Positions 8,884-17,239 of a DNA stretch of 64,000 bases are shown here, piece after piece. This DNA comes from Pseudomonas prosekii (GTDB lineage: Bacteria > Pseudomonadota > Gammaproteobacteria > Pseudomonadales > Pseudomonadaceae). Made by a program: the position numbers and the translations under genes. The stretch covers positions 4,120,501 through 4,184,500 of the forward strand of contig NZ_LT629762.1 of assembly GCF_900105155.1 (NCBI RefSeq), read 5' to 3'. The stretch's first letter is position 1. Each line of letters begins with the position of its first letter. Under the pieces are notes generated by a model. The model did not search any database and was not told where the DNA came from. It worked only from the letters and a program-made list of their open reading frames with translations.

Positions 8884-9633
8884 ATGAACATTCAGCGCTT
8901 CTATCCTTCATTGCGTCGCTTGATAACAATCGAAGCGATCTTCCTGCTTCTGCTCACGCCATTAGTTGCTCACGCAGAAGTGACCGAGGAAGAGGTGGCC
9001 GACAATTGCCAGAAGATCAGCGAGTATTCCGCCGAGGGCGGCAAGTTCTACAAACTCAAGCAATACGCCAAGGCGCGGGCGCAGTACGAGCAGCAGGTCG
9101 GCTGGTCCGAGAGTTGTCAGCTCGACGAAGACAAAATTGCGATGGCCTATAACAACGTCGCACTGACCTACATCCACGAGGGCAACTACCTCAAGGCGCG
9201 GGCATGGCTGAGCATCTTGCCCGACGATAAAAAGTCGATCTTCAACCTCGGCAAAATCAGCGCCGAGGTGAACAAGGCGCTGGCCAAGTTGCCGACGAAA
9301 ACCGAAGGCCAGTATTGGCAATACGCAGGCGCTTCGTTGTGGAACAGCATGACCATCGAGCCACAAGGCAAGCGTTACAAAATCGACTTCCAGGGTTATT
9401 ACGCCGGCCTGATGGCCATGTATTCCGGGCCTAACATTGGCGAGTTTTCGGCACTGGTCGAGATCAATAACGGCAAGGCGCATTACGCCATGAGCGCTGA
9501 CGACGATGGTGACTGCGCTTACGATTTCGATATCCAGAAAGAGCAGCTCACGGTCAAACGCACGGCCGGCGAGTGGTGCGGTTTTGGCCACAACGTCGGC
9601 GCCGACGGCGTTTATCACCGGGTCGAGCTGTAG
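8884..9633 (+). CDS. Predicted periplasmic TPR-like protein, unknown function
   Basis: A 249-residue protein with a clear Sec signal peptide (arginines, then IEAIFLLLLTPL and a probable AHA|E cleavage near residue 31). Residues about 35-110 resemble TPR helices (KFYKLKQYAKARAQYEQQ; AYNNVALTYIHEGNYLKARAWL). The C-terminal half is strand-rich with aromatic residues and no recognised domain. The ATG at 8884 was chosen over an upstream in-frame ATG at 8812 because the signal peptide starts here and AGGGAA precedes it. It is divergent from the vWA ter gene; a link to the ter response is possible but only by position. Confidence 0.6.
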   Translation: MNIQRFYPSLRRLITIEAIFLLLLTPLVAHAEVTEEEVADNCQKISEYSAEGGKFYKLKQYAKARAQYEQQVGWSESCQLDEDKIAMAYNNVALTYIHEGNYLKARAWLSILPDDKKSIFNLGKISAEVNKALAKLPTKTEGQYWQYAGASLWNSMTIEPQGKRYKIDFQGYYAGLMAMYSGPNIGEFSALVEINNGKAHYAMSADDDGDCAYDFDIQKEQLTVKRTAGEWCGFGHNVGADGVYHRVEL

Positions 9634-9652
9634 TCAGAAAAGCTGCAGCTAT

Positions 9653-9678
9653 AAAAAAGCCCCGAAACATTCGGGGCT
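9653..9678 (-). terminator. Terminator of the fds operon
   Basis: A GCCCCGAA/TTCGGGGC hairpin followed, on the minus strand, by six T residues. It lies just past the fdsD stop; the plus-strand side lacks a T-run. Confidence 0.85.
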
Positions 9679-9694
9679 GATTCCACGCAAAAAG

Positions 9695-9916
9695 CTAAGC
9701 CTCCCAGCCCGCCCCGCTGACCGCTTCCTGCGCCAGTGGGTGCAGATTTTCGCCGTGATGTTCGGTTTGCCAGGCCAGCAACTCCTTGCGCATGCCGGGC
9801 GTCCAGAACATCTGCAGGTGATTGCGTACGCCGAGCACGGCTTCGGCGTGATCCGGCTGGCCGGCAAAATACTGGGCGATCTGGTTGACCATCTTGATCA
9901 AATTCTCCGTGCTCAT
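9695..9916 (-). CDS. fdsD: Formate dehydrogenase delta subunit
   Basis: A 73-residue small subunit encoded last in the operon, overlapping the alpha gene by ATGA. It has the family-like start MSTENLIKMVNQIAQYF and a central NHLQMFWTPGMR segment. FdsD proteins are small helical subunits needed for assembly or stability of soluble NAD-dependent formate dehydrogenases. No metal-binding cysteines are seen. Longer frames in the same phase are shadows of the alpha gene. Confidence 0.85.
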   Translation of the reverse strand: MSTENLIKMVNQIAQYFAGQPDHAEAVLGVRNHLQMFWTPGMRKELLAWQTEHHGENLHPLAQEAVSGAGWEA

Positions 9917-12795
9917 CGGCGCACCTCCGCTTTCGCGCCACGGGCCTGGCGCCGTTCGTCGAGCAGGCGTTGCTGGTTGTCGCTGAACGCCTGATAGCGT
10001 TTTTGCCACTCGGAAGGGTGGTAGACGCGGCTCACTTCCACGGCCGTGACCTTGTATTCCGGGCAGTTGGTCGCCCAATCCGAGTTGTCGGTGGTGATCA
10101 CGTTGGCCCCCGATTCCGGGAAGTGGAATGTCGTGTACACCACGCCCGGCGCCACCCGTTCGGTGACCCGCGCGCGCAACACCGTTTGCCCGGCGCGGCT
10201 GCCGATGCCGACCCAATCGCCTTCGTTGATGCCACGGCTCTCGGCGTCGGTCGGGTGGATTTCCAGGCGGTCCTCGTCGTGCCATGCGACGTTCTCGGTG
10301 CGCCGGGTTTGCGCGCCGACGTTGTACTGACTGAGGATCCGTCCGGTGGTCAGCAGCAGCGGATAACGGTTGTTGACCTTCTCCTCGGTCGGCACATAAC
10401 CGGTGAGCATGAAGCGTCCCTTGCCACGCACGAACTGCTCGATGTGCATGGTCGGCGTGCCGTCCGGCGCCGCCGCGTTGCACGGCCATTGCAGGCTGCC
10501 GTGGCGGTCGAGTTCGGCGTAGCTGACGTTGGTGAAGGTCGGCGTCAGGCTGGCGATTTCATCCATGATTTGCGACGGATGCTGGTAGTTCATCGGGTAA
10601 CCCAGCGCGTTGGCCAGCGCCACCGTGCCTTCCCAGTCAGCCTTGCCGCCCAGCGGTTCCATGACCTTGCGCACGCGCGAAATGCGTCGTTCGGCGTTGG
10701 TGAACGTGCCGTCCTTTTCCAGAAACGAGCTGCCCGGCAGAAACACATGGGCGAACTTCGCGGTTTCGTTGAGGAAAATATCCTGCACCACCACGCATTC
10801 CATGGCCGACAGCGCCGCCGTCACGTGTTGGGTATTCGGGTCGCTCTGGGCAATGTCTTCGCCCTGGCAATACAAACCCTTGAAACTGCCGCCCAACGCC
10901 GCTTCGAACATGTTCGGAATGCGCAGACCCGGATCGGGTTGCAGCGTTACGTTCCACGCTTGTTCGAATTGCGTGCGCACCACCTCATTGGAAATGTGCC
11001 GGTAGCCGGGCAACTCGTGCGGGAACGAGCCCATGTCGCACGAGCCCTGAACGTTGTTTTGCCCACGCAACGGATTGACGCCGACACCTTCGCGACCAAT
11101 GTTGCCGGTGGCCATCGCGAGGTTGGCGATGCCCATCACCGCCGTACTGCCTTGGCTGTGTTCAGTCACACCCAAGCCGTAATAGATCGCTGCATTACCG
11201 GCGCTCGCGTACAGGCGGGCGGCTGCGCGGATGTCGGCCGGGGCGACGCCGCAGATCTCGCCGAGCACTTCCGGCGAATTATCGGCGCGGCTGACCTGTT
11301 CGCGCCAACGGGCGAAATCGCTGCCCTCGCAACGGGCGTCGATAAACGCCTGATCGAGTAAACCCTCGGTGACGATGACGTGCGCCAAGGCATTGAGCAT
11401 GGCGACGTTGGTGCCGGGGCGCAGGGCCAGATGCAGCTCGGCGCGCGCGTGCACCGAATCCACCAGATCAATGCGCCTTGGGTCGATAACAATCAGCCGC
11501 GCGCCTTCACGCAAACGGCGTTTGAGTTGCGAAGCGAACACCGGGTGCGCGTCGCTCGGGTTGGCGCCCATCACCAGGATCACGTCGGCCTTCATCACCG
11601 AATCGAAACTCTGCGTGCCGGCGGACTCGCCCAAGGTTTGTTTCAAGCCATAACCGGTCGGCGAGTGGCAAACCCGCGCGCAGGTGTCGACGTTGTTATT
11701 GCCGAACGCGGCGCGCACCAGTTTTTGCACCAGATAGGTTTCTTCGTTGGTGCAACGGCTGGACGTGATGCCGCCAATCGAGTCGCGGCCGTAGGTTTGC
11801 TGCAATCGGCGGAATTCGCTGGCGGCGTAGGTCACCGCTTCGTCCCAGCTGACTTCCTGCCACGGGTCGCTGATGTGCTGGCGGATCATCGGTTTGGTGA
11901 TGCGGTCCGGGTGCGTCGCGTAACCCCAGGCGAACCGGCCCTTGACGCAGGAATGGCCGTGGTTGGCCTGACCGTTTTTATCCGGAACCATGCGCACCAG
12001 TTGGTCGCCCTTCATCTCGGCGCGGAACGAGCAGCCGACGCCGCAATAGGCGCACGTGGTGATCACGCTGTGTTCGGGTTGGCCGAGTTCGACCACGCTT
12101 TTTTCCATCAGCGTCGCGGTCGGGCAGGCCTGCACGCAAGCGCCGCAGGACACGCATTCGGAGTCGAGGAAGTTGTCGCCACCGGCCGCCGCGATCCGCG
12201 ATTCAAAACCGCGCCCGGTGATGGTCAGGGCGAACGTGCCTTGGGTTTCCTCGCAGGCGCGCACGCAGCGGTTGCACACGATGCACTTGCTCGGGTCGTA
12301 GTCGAAATACGGGTTGGACGTGTCCTTGACGTCGGCCAGATGGTTGTCGCCCTCGTAGCCGTAACGCACTTCGCGCAGGCCGACTTGCCCGGCGACGGTT
12401 TGTAACTCGCAGTTGCCATTGGCCGAGCACGTCAGGCAGTCCAGCGGGTGATCGGAGATGTACAACTCCATGACGTTGCGCCGCAGCGTCGCCAGTTTTG
12501 GCGTCTGCGTGTGCACGCTCATGCCTTCGCTGACCGGCGTGGTGCACGACGCCGGATAACCGCGCATGCCGTCGATTTCCACCAGGCACATGCGGCACGA
12601 GCCGAAGGCTTCGAGGCTGTCGGTGGCGCAGAGTTTTGGAATGGTCGTGCCGAGCAGCGCGGCGGCGCGCATCACCGAAGTGCCTTCGGGCACGCTGATG
12701 CTGCGCCCATCGATGTTCAGCGTGACTTGCACCTGGCTATCGCGCGCAGGCGTTCCAAGGTCAATGTCGGTTTTCGGGTCGAAGAGGGTGATCAT
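9913..12795 (-). CDS. fdsA: NAD-dependent formate dehydrogenase alpha subunit (bis-MGD, Fe-S)
   Basis: A 960-residue catalytic subunit oxidising formate to CO2. In order: an N-terminal [2Fe-2S] domain (CATDSLEAFGSCRMC near residue 58), a His/Cys-ligated cluster region (DHPLDCLTCSANGNCEL), two ferredoxin-type [4Fe-4S] motifs (CIVCNRCVRACEE and CVSCGACVQACP), then the molybdopterin domain with its own [4Fe-4S] motif CAYCGVGC. The Mo ligand is a cysteine (ARVCHSPTGYG), so no selenocysteine is needed. The ATG at 12795 overlaps the beta stop (ATGA). Substrate arginine and histidine neighbours follow the cysteine as expected. Size and domain order match FdsA. Confidence 0.93.
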   Translation of the reverse strand: MITLFDPKTDIDLGTPARDSQVQVTLNIDGRSISVPEGTSVMRAAALLGTTIPKLCATDSLEAFGSCRMCLVEIDGMRGYPASCTTPVSEGMSVHTQTPKLATLRRNVMELYISDHPLDCLTCSANGNCELQTVAGQVGLREVRYGYEGDNHLADVKDTSNPYFDYDPSKCIVCNRCVRACEETQGTFALTITGRGFESRIAAAGGDNFLDSECVSCGACVQACPTATLMEKSVVELGQPEHSVITTCAYCGVGCSFRAEMKGDQLVRMVPDKNGQANHGHSCVKGRFAWGYATHPDRITKPMIRQHISDPWQEVSWDEAVTYAASEFRRLQQTYGRDSIGGITSSRCTNEETYLVQKLVRAAFGNNNVDTCARVCHSPTGYGLKQTLGESAGTQSFDSVMKADVILVMGANPSDAHPVFASQLKRRLREGARLIVIDPRRIDLVDSVHARAELHLALRPGTNVAMLNALAHVIVTEGLLDQAFIDARCEGSDFARWREQVSRADNSPEVLGEICGVAPADIRAAARLYASAGNAAIYYGLGVTEHSQGSTAVMGIANLAMATGNIGREGVGVNPLRGQNNVQGSCDMGSFPHELPGYRHISNEVVRTQFEQAWNVTLQPDPGLRIPNMFEAALGGSFKGLYCQGEDIAQSDPNTQHVTAALSAMECVVVQDIFLNETAKFAHVFLPGSSFLEKDGTFTNAERRISRVRKVMEPLGGKADWEGTVALANALGYPMNYQHPSQIMDEIASLTPTFTNVSYAELDRHGSLQWPCNAAAPDGTPTMHIEQFVRGKGRFMLTGYVPTEEKVNNRYPLLLTTGRILSQYNVGAQTRRTENVAWHDEDRLEIHPTDAESRGINEGDWVGIGSRAGQTVLRARVTERVAPGVVYTTFHFPESGANVITTDNSDWATNCPEYKVTAVEVSRVYHPSEWQKRYQAFSDNQQRLLDERRQARGAKAEVRR

Positions 12796-14336
12796 TGGTC
12801 GGCCTCCGAGGGCTGCAGACCGAAGTCGGCGGGGAAGTACTTGAGGGCGCTGACCACCGGGAACGGGGCCATGCCGCCCAACGCACACAACGAACCGTAT
12901 TGCATGGTGTCGCACAGGTCCTTGAGGATCAGCGCCTGCGTATCGCGAGCGCTCTGGTCCGGCGCGGCGAGCAAGCGGTCGATGACCTCGACGCCACGGG
13001 TCGAACCGATGCGGCACGGCGTGCATTTGCCACATGATTCCTCGGCGCAGAACTGCAGGGCGAAGCGCGCCATGTGCGCCATGTCCAGCGTGTCGTCCGC
13101 GACCACCACGCCACCGTGGCCGAGCATCGCGCCGATGCCGGCGAACGCTTCGTAGTCCAGCGGCGTGTCGAATTGCGCCGGCGGCACCCACGCGCCGAGC
13201 GGCCCGCCGACTTGCGCGGCTTTCAGCGGTCGGCCACTGGCGGTGCCGCCGCCGTAATCGTCGACCAATTCGCGCAAGGTCAGGCCAAACGCCCGTTCCA
13301 CCAGACCGCCGTGGCGGATGTTGCCGGCCAGTTGAAAAGGCATCGTCCCCAGCGAACGGCCCATGCCGTAATCGCGATAAAACTGCGCGCCTTTGGCCAG
13401 AATCAACGGCACCGAGGCCAGGGTCAGCACGTTGTGCACCAGCGTCGGCAAACCGAACAAACCCTTCAACGCCGGGATCGGTGGCTTGGCGCGGACCACG
13501 CCGCGTTTGCCTTCAAGTGAGTCGAGCAGCGCGGTTTCTTCACCGCAGATGTAAGCGCCGGCGCCGACGCGCACTTCCATATCAAACGCCTGACCGCTGC
13601 CTCCGACATTGGCGCCTAGGTAACCGTTGGCCCGGGCGATCTCCAGCGCTTCGCGCAACGTCGCGACGGCTTGGGGATATTCCGAGCGCACATAAATGTA
13701 GCCGTAGGTGGCGCCGACGGTGATGCCGGCAATCGCCATGCCTTCGATCAGCAGGAAGGGATCGCCCTCCATCAACATGCGGTCGGCGAAGGTGCCGGAG
13801 TCGCCTTCGTCGGCGTTGCACACAATGTATTTCTGCGCCGATTCGGTCGCGCGCACCGTGCGCCATTTGATCCCGGCGGGGAATGCCGCGCCGCCACGGC
13901 CACGCAGGCCTGAGTCGAAAACCTCGGTCGCGGTGAGTTCGCCACCAATGGTGACGGCTCTTTTCAAACCTTCGAAACCACCGTGCTCGCGGTAATCATC
14001 CAGCGACAGCGGCCGGGTGATTCCGGCGCGGGCGAACAACAGGCGTTGTTGCGACTTCAGATAAGGCAGCTCTTCGACCAGGCCCAGCGCCAGTGGATGC
14101 GCGGCGGGGTTACCGTTCAGCGCAGCGAGCACGGAAGGCACGTCGGCAGCGCTCAGCGGACCAAAACCCATCCGGCCTTGCGCCGTGTTCACTTCGAGCA
14201 ATGGCTCCAGCCAATACAGTCCACGGGAGCTGGTGCGTTGCAGATGGTTATCCCCAGGCTGATTGGCCAGCGCCGACGCCACGGCATCGGCGCCCACCGC
14301 GCGGGCCAGCGAATCACTCGGCAAGTAGAGGTTCAT
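12792..14336 (-). CDS. fdsB: NAD-dependent formate dehydrogenase beta subunit (FMN/NAD, NuoF-like)
   Basis: A 514-residue flavoprotein that passes electrons from the Fe-S chain to NAD+. It has an N-terminal extension (about 1-115), then NuoF-like glycine-rich motifs: GLRGRGGAAFPAGIKW for FMN, CNADEGDSGTF and CGEETALLDSLEGKRG for NAD, and the C-terminal [4Fe-4S] ligands ESCGKCTPCR with a later cysteine. The ATG at 14336 overlaps the gamma stop by ATGA. It is one of four coupled genes in an operon. Confidence 0.93.
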   Translation of the reverse strand: MNLYLPSDSLARAVGADAVASALANQPGDNHLQRTSSRGLYWLEPLLEVNTAQGRMGFGPLSAADVPSVLAALNGNPAAHPLALGLVEELPYLKSQQRLLFARAGITRPLSLDDYREHGGFEGLKRAVTIGGELTATEVFDSGLRGRGGAAFPAGIKWRTVRATESAQKYIVCNADEGDSGTFADRMLMEGDPFLLIEGMAIAGITVGATYGYIYVRSEYPQAVATLREALEIARANGYLGANVGGSGQAFDMEVRVGAGAYICGEETALLDSLEGKRGVVRAKPPIPALKGLFGLPTLVHNVLTLASVPLILAKGAQFYRDYGMGRSLGTMPFQLAGNIRHGGLVERAFGLTLRELVDDYGGGTASGRPLKAAQVGGPLGAWVPPAQFDTPLDYEAFAGIGAMLGHGGVVVADDTLDMAHMARFALQFCAEESCGKCTPCRIGSTRGVEVIDRLLAAPDQSARDTQALILKDLCDTMQYGSLCALGGMAPFPVVSALKYFPADFGLQPSEADQ

Positions 14337-14809
14337 ACGTCCTCCCGGCAGGTGTCGAGCAGCGCATCGAGGCGCTCGGCATTCAGCCGCGCGTGCACCT
14401 GACCGTCGAGCTCCAGCGCCGGCGAACAGGCACACGCGCCGAGGCAATAGACCGGACGCAAACTGATGCTGCCGTCGGCGCTGCTGCCGTGATCATCGAG
14501 TTGCAGTCGTTCGCGCAACTGCGCGGCAAGTTGCTCGGCGCCGCGACTTTTGCACGATTCGGCGCGGCACAAACGCAGAATGTGCCGGGCTGGCGGCGCG
14601 GTGCGAAAGTCATGGTAAAAGCTGATCACGCCACTGATCTCGGCCTGACTCTGGTTCAGCGCGTGGGCAATTTCGGGGATCGCGGCATCGGGGATGTAGC
14701 CGATGCCTTGTTGAATCTCATGAAGGATCGGCAATAGCGCGCCGGGGGAGCCTTTGTGGCGCTCCAGCAGGTTGTTGACCATCGGCAGGTTCAACATCTC
14801 ATCAGGCAT
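14333..14809 (-). CDS. fdsG: NAD-dependent formate dehydrogenase gamma subunit (NuoE-like)
   Basis: A 158-residue [2Fe-2S] thioredoxin-like subunit. Four cysteines lie in the order CRAESC ... CLGACACSP, typical of NuoE/FdsG. The ATG at 14809 follows GAGGA and yields the start MPDEMLNLP; the frame runs to 14881 but without a better ribosome site. It is the first gene of the operon, so promoter signals must lie in 14810-15182. No fdhD/fdsC sulfurtransferase gene is adjacent, so the maturation factor must be elsewhere. Confidence 0.9.
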   Translation of the reverse strand: MPDEMLNLPMVNNLLERHKGSPGALLPILHEIQQGIGYIPDAAIPEIAHALNQSQAEISGVISFYHDFRTAPPARHILRLCRAESCKSRGAEQLAAQLRERLQLDDHGSSADGSISLRPVYCLGACACSPALELDGQVHARLNAERLDALLDTCREDV

Positions 14810-15182
14810 ACAGCATTCCTCACGGTCACGGACATACCAGAAGGTCGTCGGTTGTCCGAAAGTGTCGGCTGCGGCATTCACACCACGTCACGGTTTCGTG
14901 GCATTTTCAGGCCGTTGGCCAGGCACCCTGAGCGGGCATCTTGTTGGGCCCGGTACGGTCTTCGCCGCACCTCTTCAGGGCATAAATCGCAGCTTGCCAC
15001 GGCGCTTTCAATTCAACTGCACAAAAGCGACGTGCTCGGTTCTTTCCACGACCTCGCGTTAAGTCTAGAAGAGCGCAGGCAAAGCCGTGGGTTGTCGGAA
15101 ATGTTTTGTGGCACAAGCGCGGCGCACCCGCTGTCTATAGTCAACGTACGATGCAACCCGACGAGATCGCAGAGGAACCCAC
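14810..15182. other. Divergent intergenic region, fds operon / secreted protein
   Basis: A 373-base stretch between the divergent fdsG and the gene at 15183. It must hold both promoters, but I could not identify convincing -35/-10 or -24/-12 pairs, nor an open frame with a good ribosome site. Nothing else is recognisable. Confidence 0.5.
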
Positions 15183-15671
15183 ATGAACAAAGCCATCCTG
15201 CCGGCGCTGGTCATCCTGATCGCCGCGCAAGCCCCGGCCTACGCCATCAACGACAAATACCGCAAGCAACTCGAGCAATCCGGCTGCACGCAAGTCAGCG
15301 AAGCCCAGGGCTGCGATATCCACAAGAGCAAAGCGGAAAACGCCAAGGCCGGTTTCACCAATCCCGCCCTGGAATCCGCCACCGACCCCGCCACCGACCC
15401 CGCCGCAGACACCGCAACCACGCCAACGCCTTACGCCGGGCAGTGGGTGGCCAAAAGTGAGGCGGGCAAAACCGTCGCGACGATTCGCATCGATGCCAAG
15501 GAACAGGTTTGGGTCAACGGCGAACGCGTCAACGCCAAGCGCACCGACGGCACGTTGCAGTTCCGCCACGGCAAATTCCTCTTCACCCTCCAGGGCGACC
15601 GGCGCCTGCAAAACCAGGATTACTGGATGGACAGCGATGCCGGCACCAAGGGACCGATTCAGATTGAATAG
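15183..15671 (+). CDS. Predicted exported protein, unknown function
   Basis: A 162-residue protein with a short Sec signal peptide (LPALVILIAAQAPAYA, cleavage near residue 21). The mature part has two cysteines (near 34 and 44) that could form a disulfide, then an acidic/Thr/Pro linker with DPATDPATDP-like repeats (near 66-85), then a strand-rich C-terminal domain with YAGQWVAKSEAGKTV and KDAKEQVW-type segments. AGGAACCC lies before the ATG. No family is recognised; the gene precedes the PH-domain gene by 32 bases and they may be cotranscribed. Confidence 0.55.
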   Translation: MNKAILPALVILIAAQAPAYAINDKYRKQLEQSGCTQVSEAQGCDIHKSKAENAKAGFTNPALESATDPATDPAADTATTPTPYAGQWVAKSEAGKTVATIRIDAKEQVWVNGERVNAKRTDGTLQFRHGKFLFTLQGDRRLQNQDYWMDSDAGTKGPIQIE

Positions 15672-15703
15672 CCAGCACAGCACTTCAACAACAGGAGCGG
15701 CAC

Positions 15704-16072
15704 ATGATTGATTTCAACAACAAGGGATTCTTCAAACTCAAGCAGAACGAGGAATACGCCGAACGCGTGTCCGACCTTTTGCTCGACGGCGAACATGTCA
15801 TCGACTCTTACAAATCCATGCGCGACGGCGTCGTGTTCACCAACAAACGCATCATCGCCGTCAACGTGCAGGGCATCACCGGCAGCAAAAAAGACTTCAC
15901 CTCGCTGCCGTACAAAAACATCGTCGCGTACTCGGTGGAAACCTCCGGCACCTTCGATCTGGATTCAGAGCTGGAGATCTACTTCTCGTCGCTGGGCAAA
16001 GTGAAATTCGAATTCACCGGCAGAACATCAACGGTCGCCATCTCCAAACTCATCTCCCAACACGTGCTCTGA
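15704..16072 (+). CDS. Bacterial PH-domain protein
   Basis: A 122-residue protein that looks like a single bacterial pleckstrin-homology domain: LLDGEHVIDSYKSMRDGVVFTNKRIIAVNVQGITGSKKDFTSLPYKNIVAYSVET is the typical strand pattern, with the F/LTNKRI signature near residue 46. CAGGAG precedes the ATG. Such proteins are cytosolic, ring-forming in some structures, and their role is not known. Confidence 0.75.
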   Translation: MIDFNNKGFFKLKQNEEYAERVSDLLLDGEHVIDSYKSMRDGVVFTNKRIIAVNVQGITGSKKDFTSLPYKNIVAYSVETSGTFDLDSELEIYFSSLGKVKFEFTGRTSTVAISKLISQHVL

Positions 16073-16081
16073 CCCCAACGC

Positions 16082-16107
16082 AAAAAGCCCCGAAAACTCG
16101 GGGCTAA
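16082..16107 (-). terminator. Terminator after the orphan DUF3077 gene
   Basis: A GCCCCGA/TCGGGGC stem with a T-run on the minus strand, so best suited to transcripts from the DUF3077 gene; may also weakly stop the PH-domain transcript. Confidence 0.75.
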
Positions 16108-16130
16108 ATACTCTATAGGGGTGGGGCGAC

Positions 16131-16164
16131 ATCTGTGGGAGCAAAGCTTGCTCGCGAAAGCGAT
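16131..16164. repeat. Single REP element
   Basis: A lone copy of the Pseudomonas GTGGGAGC...GCTTGCTCGCGA palindromic repeat, related to the paired copies at 45.8 and 48.5 kb. Confidence 0.7.
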
Positions 16165-16224
16165 ACATCAGCCAACACCGAACCCGACTGACACCCCCTC
16201 GCAAGCAACCCCATCCCCCAATGG

Positions 16225-16542
16225 CTACCCCCCAACCACCTCCGCCGCCCGCTCCGGCGCCACAGTCCCCGCTCGATCCCGATCCCGCTCCATCACTTTC
16301 ACCGCATCATCAACCACCGCCTTACTCAACGACGTCAAATAATGCGCCGCCCACGCCTGCCGGTCGGGATGGCTGGCATAAGCCGCATCCTTAGTCAGCG
16401 CTTTAGCCAGGGACAGAAAGTCCGAAGCCATCGCCAACGCGTCGACCATGGGCACGCCGCGAGTAATGTGGAACAGCGGTTGATCGGAACAGTAAATGGC
16501 CGGAGTGAGGCCGATGGTTTTGAGCTCGGATGGGTTAGTCAT
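16225..16542 (-). CDS. DUF3077 family protein (orphan RNA-controlled module)
   Basis: A 105-residue protein with the DUF3077 pattern: a conserved LFHITRGVPMVDALAMAS segment near residue 23, a helical stretch, and HYLTSLSKAVVDDAV near 67. It aligns in layout with the 34488-34760 product of the integrative element. The ATG overlaps the stop of a 38-codon ORF (ATGA), so its translation should depend on that ORF. The leader upstream is a twin of the element's immunity-like leader although no other phage gene is nearby. Function is unknown; by position it could correspond to the small genes before alpha in phage P4. Confidence 0.75.
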   Translation of the reverse strand: MTNPSELKTIGLTPAIYCSDQPLFHITRGVPMVDALAMASDFLSLAKALTKDAAYASHPDRQAWAAHYLTSLSKAVVDDAVKVMERDRDRAGTVAPERAAEVVGG

Positions 16543-16655
16543 TGGGCTTCTCCGGTGGTGGAGAGGCAAAGGGGTAGGGCGGGTGAGGCGATACGCGATC
16601 GGGGATTGCGTAGTGGGGAAGGGCAAAATTTGTACGGATTGCTGGTGGTTTTCAT
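16539..16655 (-). CDS. 38-residue leader ORF coupled to DUF3077
   Basis: A 38-codon ORF starting MKTTSNPYKF, with ATCAAGGA at 16664-16671 as ribosome site eight bases before the ATG, and a stop overlapping the DUF3077 start. The element's equivalent ORF (35038-35199) starts MQHALNPFKN, so the NP-(Y/F)-K core, position and overlap are shared while the rest has diverged. This suggests a translated regulatory or toxic peptide rather than a chance frame. Its ribosome site is complementary to the loop of the upstream structured RNA. Confidence 0.6.
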   Translation of the reverse strand: MKTTSNPYKFCPSPLRNPRSRIASPALPLCLSTTGEAQ

Positions 16656-16706
16656 GGTCAACGTCCTTGATGTCGGGAGCTGCCACGCTTTCGTTACCAC
16701 ACGAAT

Positions 16707-16790
16707 GGGTGACAGCTGTGCGCAGGGTGGTAAACCGGGAATCAAGGAAACCGGCACGTCCGAAGACGTCCCACGCACAGCTGCCATAAC
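16707..16790 (-). ncRNA. C4/P4-CI-like antisense RNA, orphan copy
   Basis: Read on the minus strand, an outer stem (GCAGCTGTGCG with CGCACAGCTG) encloses two hairpins: ACGTC-TTCG-GACGT, and CCGGT...CCGG with loop TTCCTTGATTC. The element's copy at 35254-35337 folds alike with different stem sequences (GGGTTGCG with CGCAATCC), that is, with compensatory changes. The loop octamer TCCTTGAT (16741-16748) is complementary to the ribosome site of the 38-codon ORF at 16664-16671. The three-stem shape and its place in a leader resemble the C4 antisense RNA family; assignment needs a covariance-model search. Confidence 0.65.
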
Positions 16791-16806
16791 TCACGCGTGC
16801 AGGCAC

Positions 16807-16846
16807 AAAAAAAGCGCCTGCAATCGTGATGGGGCGCTGTAGCGCC
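16807..16846 (-). promoter_or_regulatory. Leader attenuator: overlapping antiterminator and terminator
   Basis: On the minus strand GGCGC-TACA-GCGCC (16833-16846) is followed by GCGCC...GGCGC (16814-16837) and seven T residues (16807-16813). The two hairpins share one GCGCC arm and cannot form together. TCAAGG adjoining the first hairpin can pair with CCTTGA of the antisense loop, which would free the terminator. Confidence 0.65.
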
Positions 16847-16899
16847 TTGAATAACACGGGTTACCACACCCGGTCGCTGAATTGGCAGCGACGGTGGGG

Positions 16900-16928
16900 A
16901 GGTTATCGTGGAGATCTTCTTAGCGCAA
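16900..16928 (-). promoter_or_regulatory. Promoter of the orphan RNA-DUF3077 module
   Basis: Minus-strand -35 TTGCGC (16923-16928) and -10 TAACCT (16900-16905) with a 17-base spacer. A 5' hairpin, GTCGCTG/CAGCGAC at 16873-16892, starts right after the predicted +1. The layout matches the 35447-35475 promoter base for base in spacing. Confidence 0.6.
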
Positions 16929-17143
16929 CCTTCGAAAACCTGGGTGATTGTGCTCAACCCCAGTAAATACTGGCGTCCGAAACGCGCTGAAACAGGTTAA
17001 TACCATTGGTCTTGGGTTACATATTTACGCTTCGGCTCGATGGGCATTTACCCCATAATCCCGCGCTCCAATCGTCGGTAGTTCAGCTTCTCGACTAATC
17101 TTCATTCGCTGCAACCCAACTTAAACAGCCAAGGAGAAAGGCA

Positions 17144-17239
17144 ATGACAGATATCTGGAACCAGCGTCAATCGGCTGCCTCTGCGAAGGATGCGGTAGAA
17201 CGTCTGCTGGCCCCATCTGCTTTGTCTGCAACCTTATGA
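17144..17239 (+). CDS. 31-residue leader ORF before the ImmA/IrrE gene
   Basis: A 31-codon ORF (starts MTDIWNQRQSAAS) with an excellent AAGGAGAAAGGC ribosome site and a stop overlapping the next ATG (ATGA). It gives the downstream regulator no independent ribosome site, so the peptide's translation probably sets that of the antitoxin. It is unrelated in sequence to the NPxK leader peptides. It could instead be the relic of a larger gene. Confidence 0.5.
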   Translation: MTDIWNQRQSAASAKDAVERLLAPSALSATL

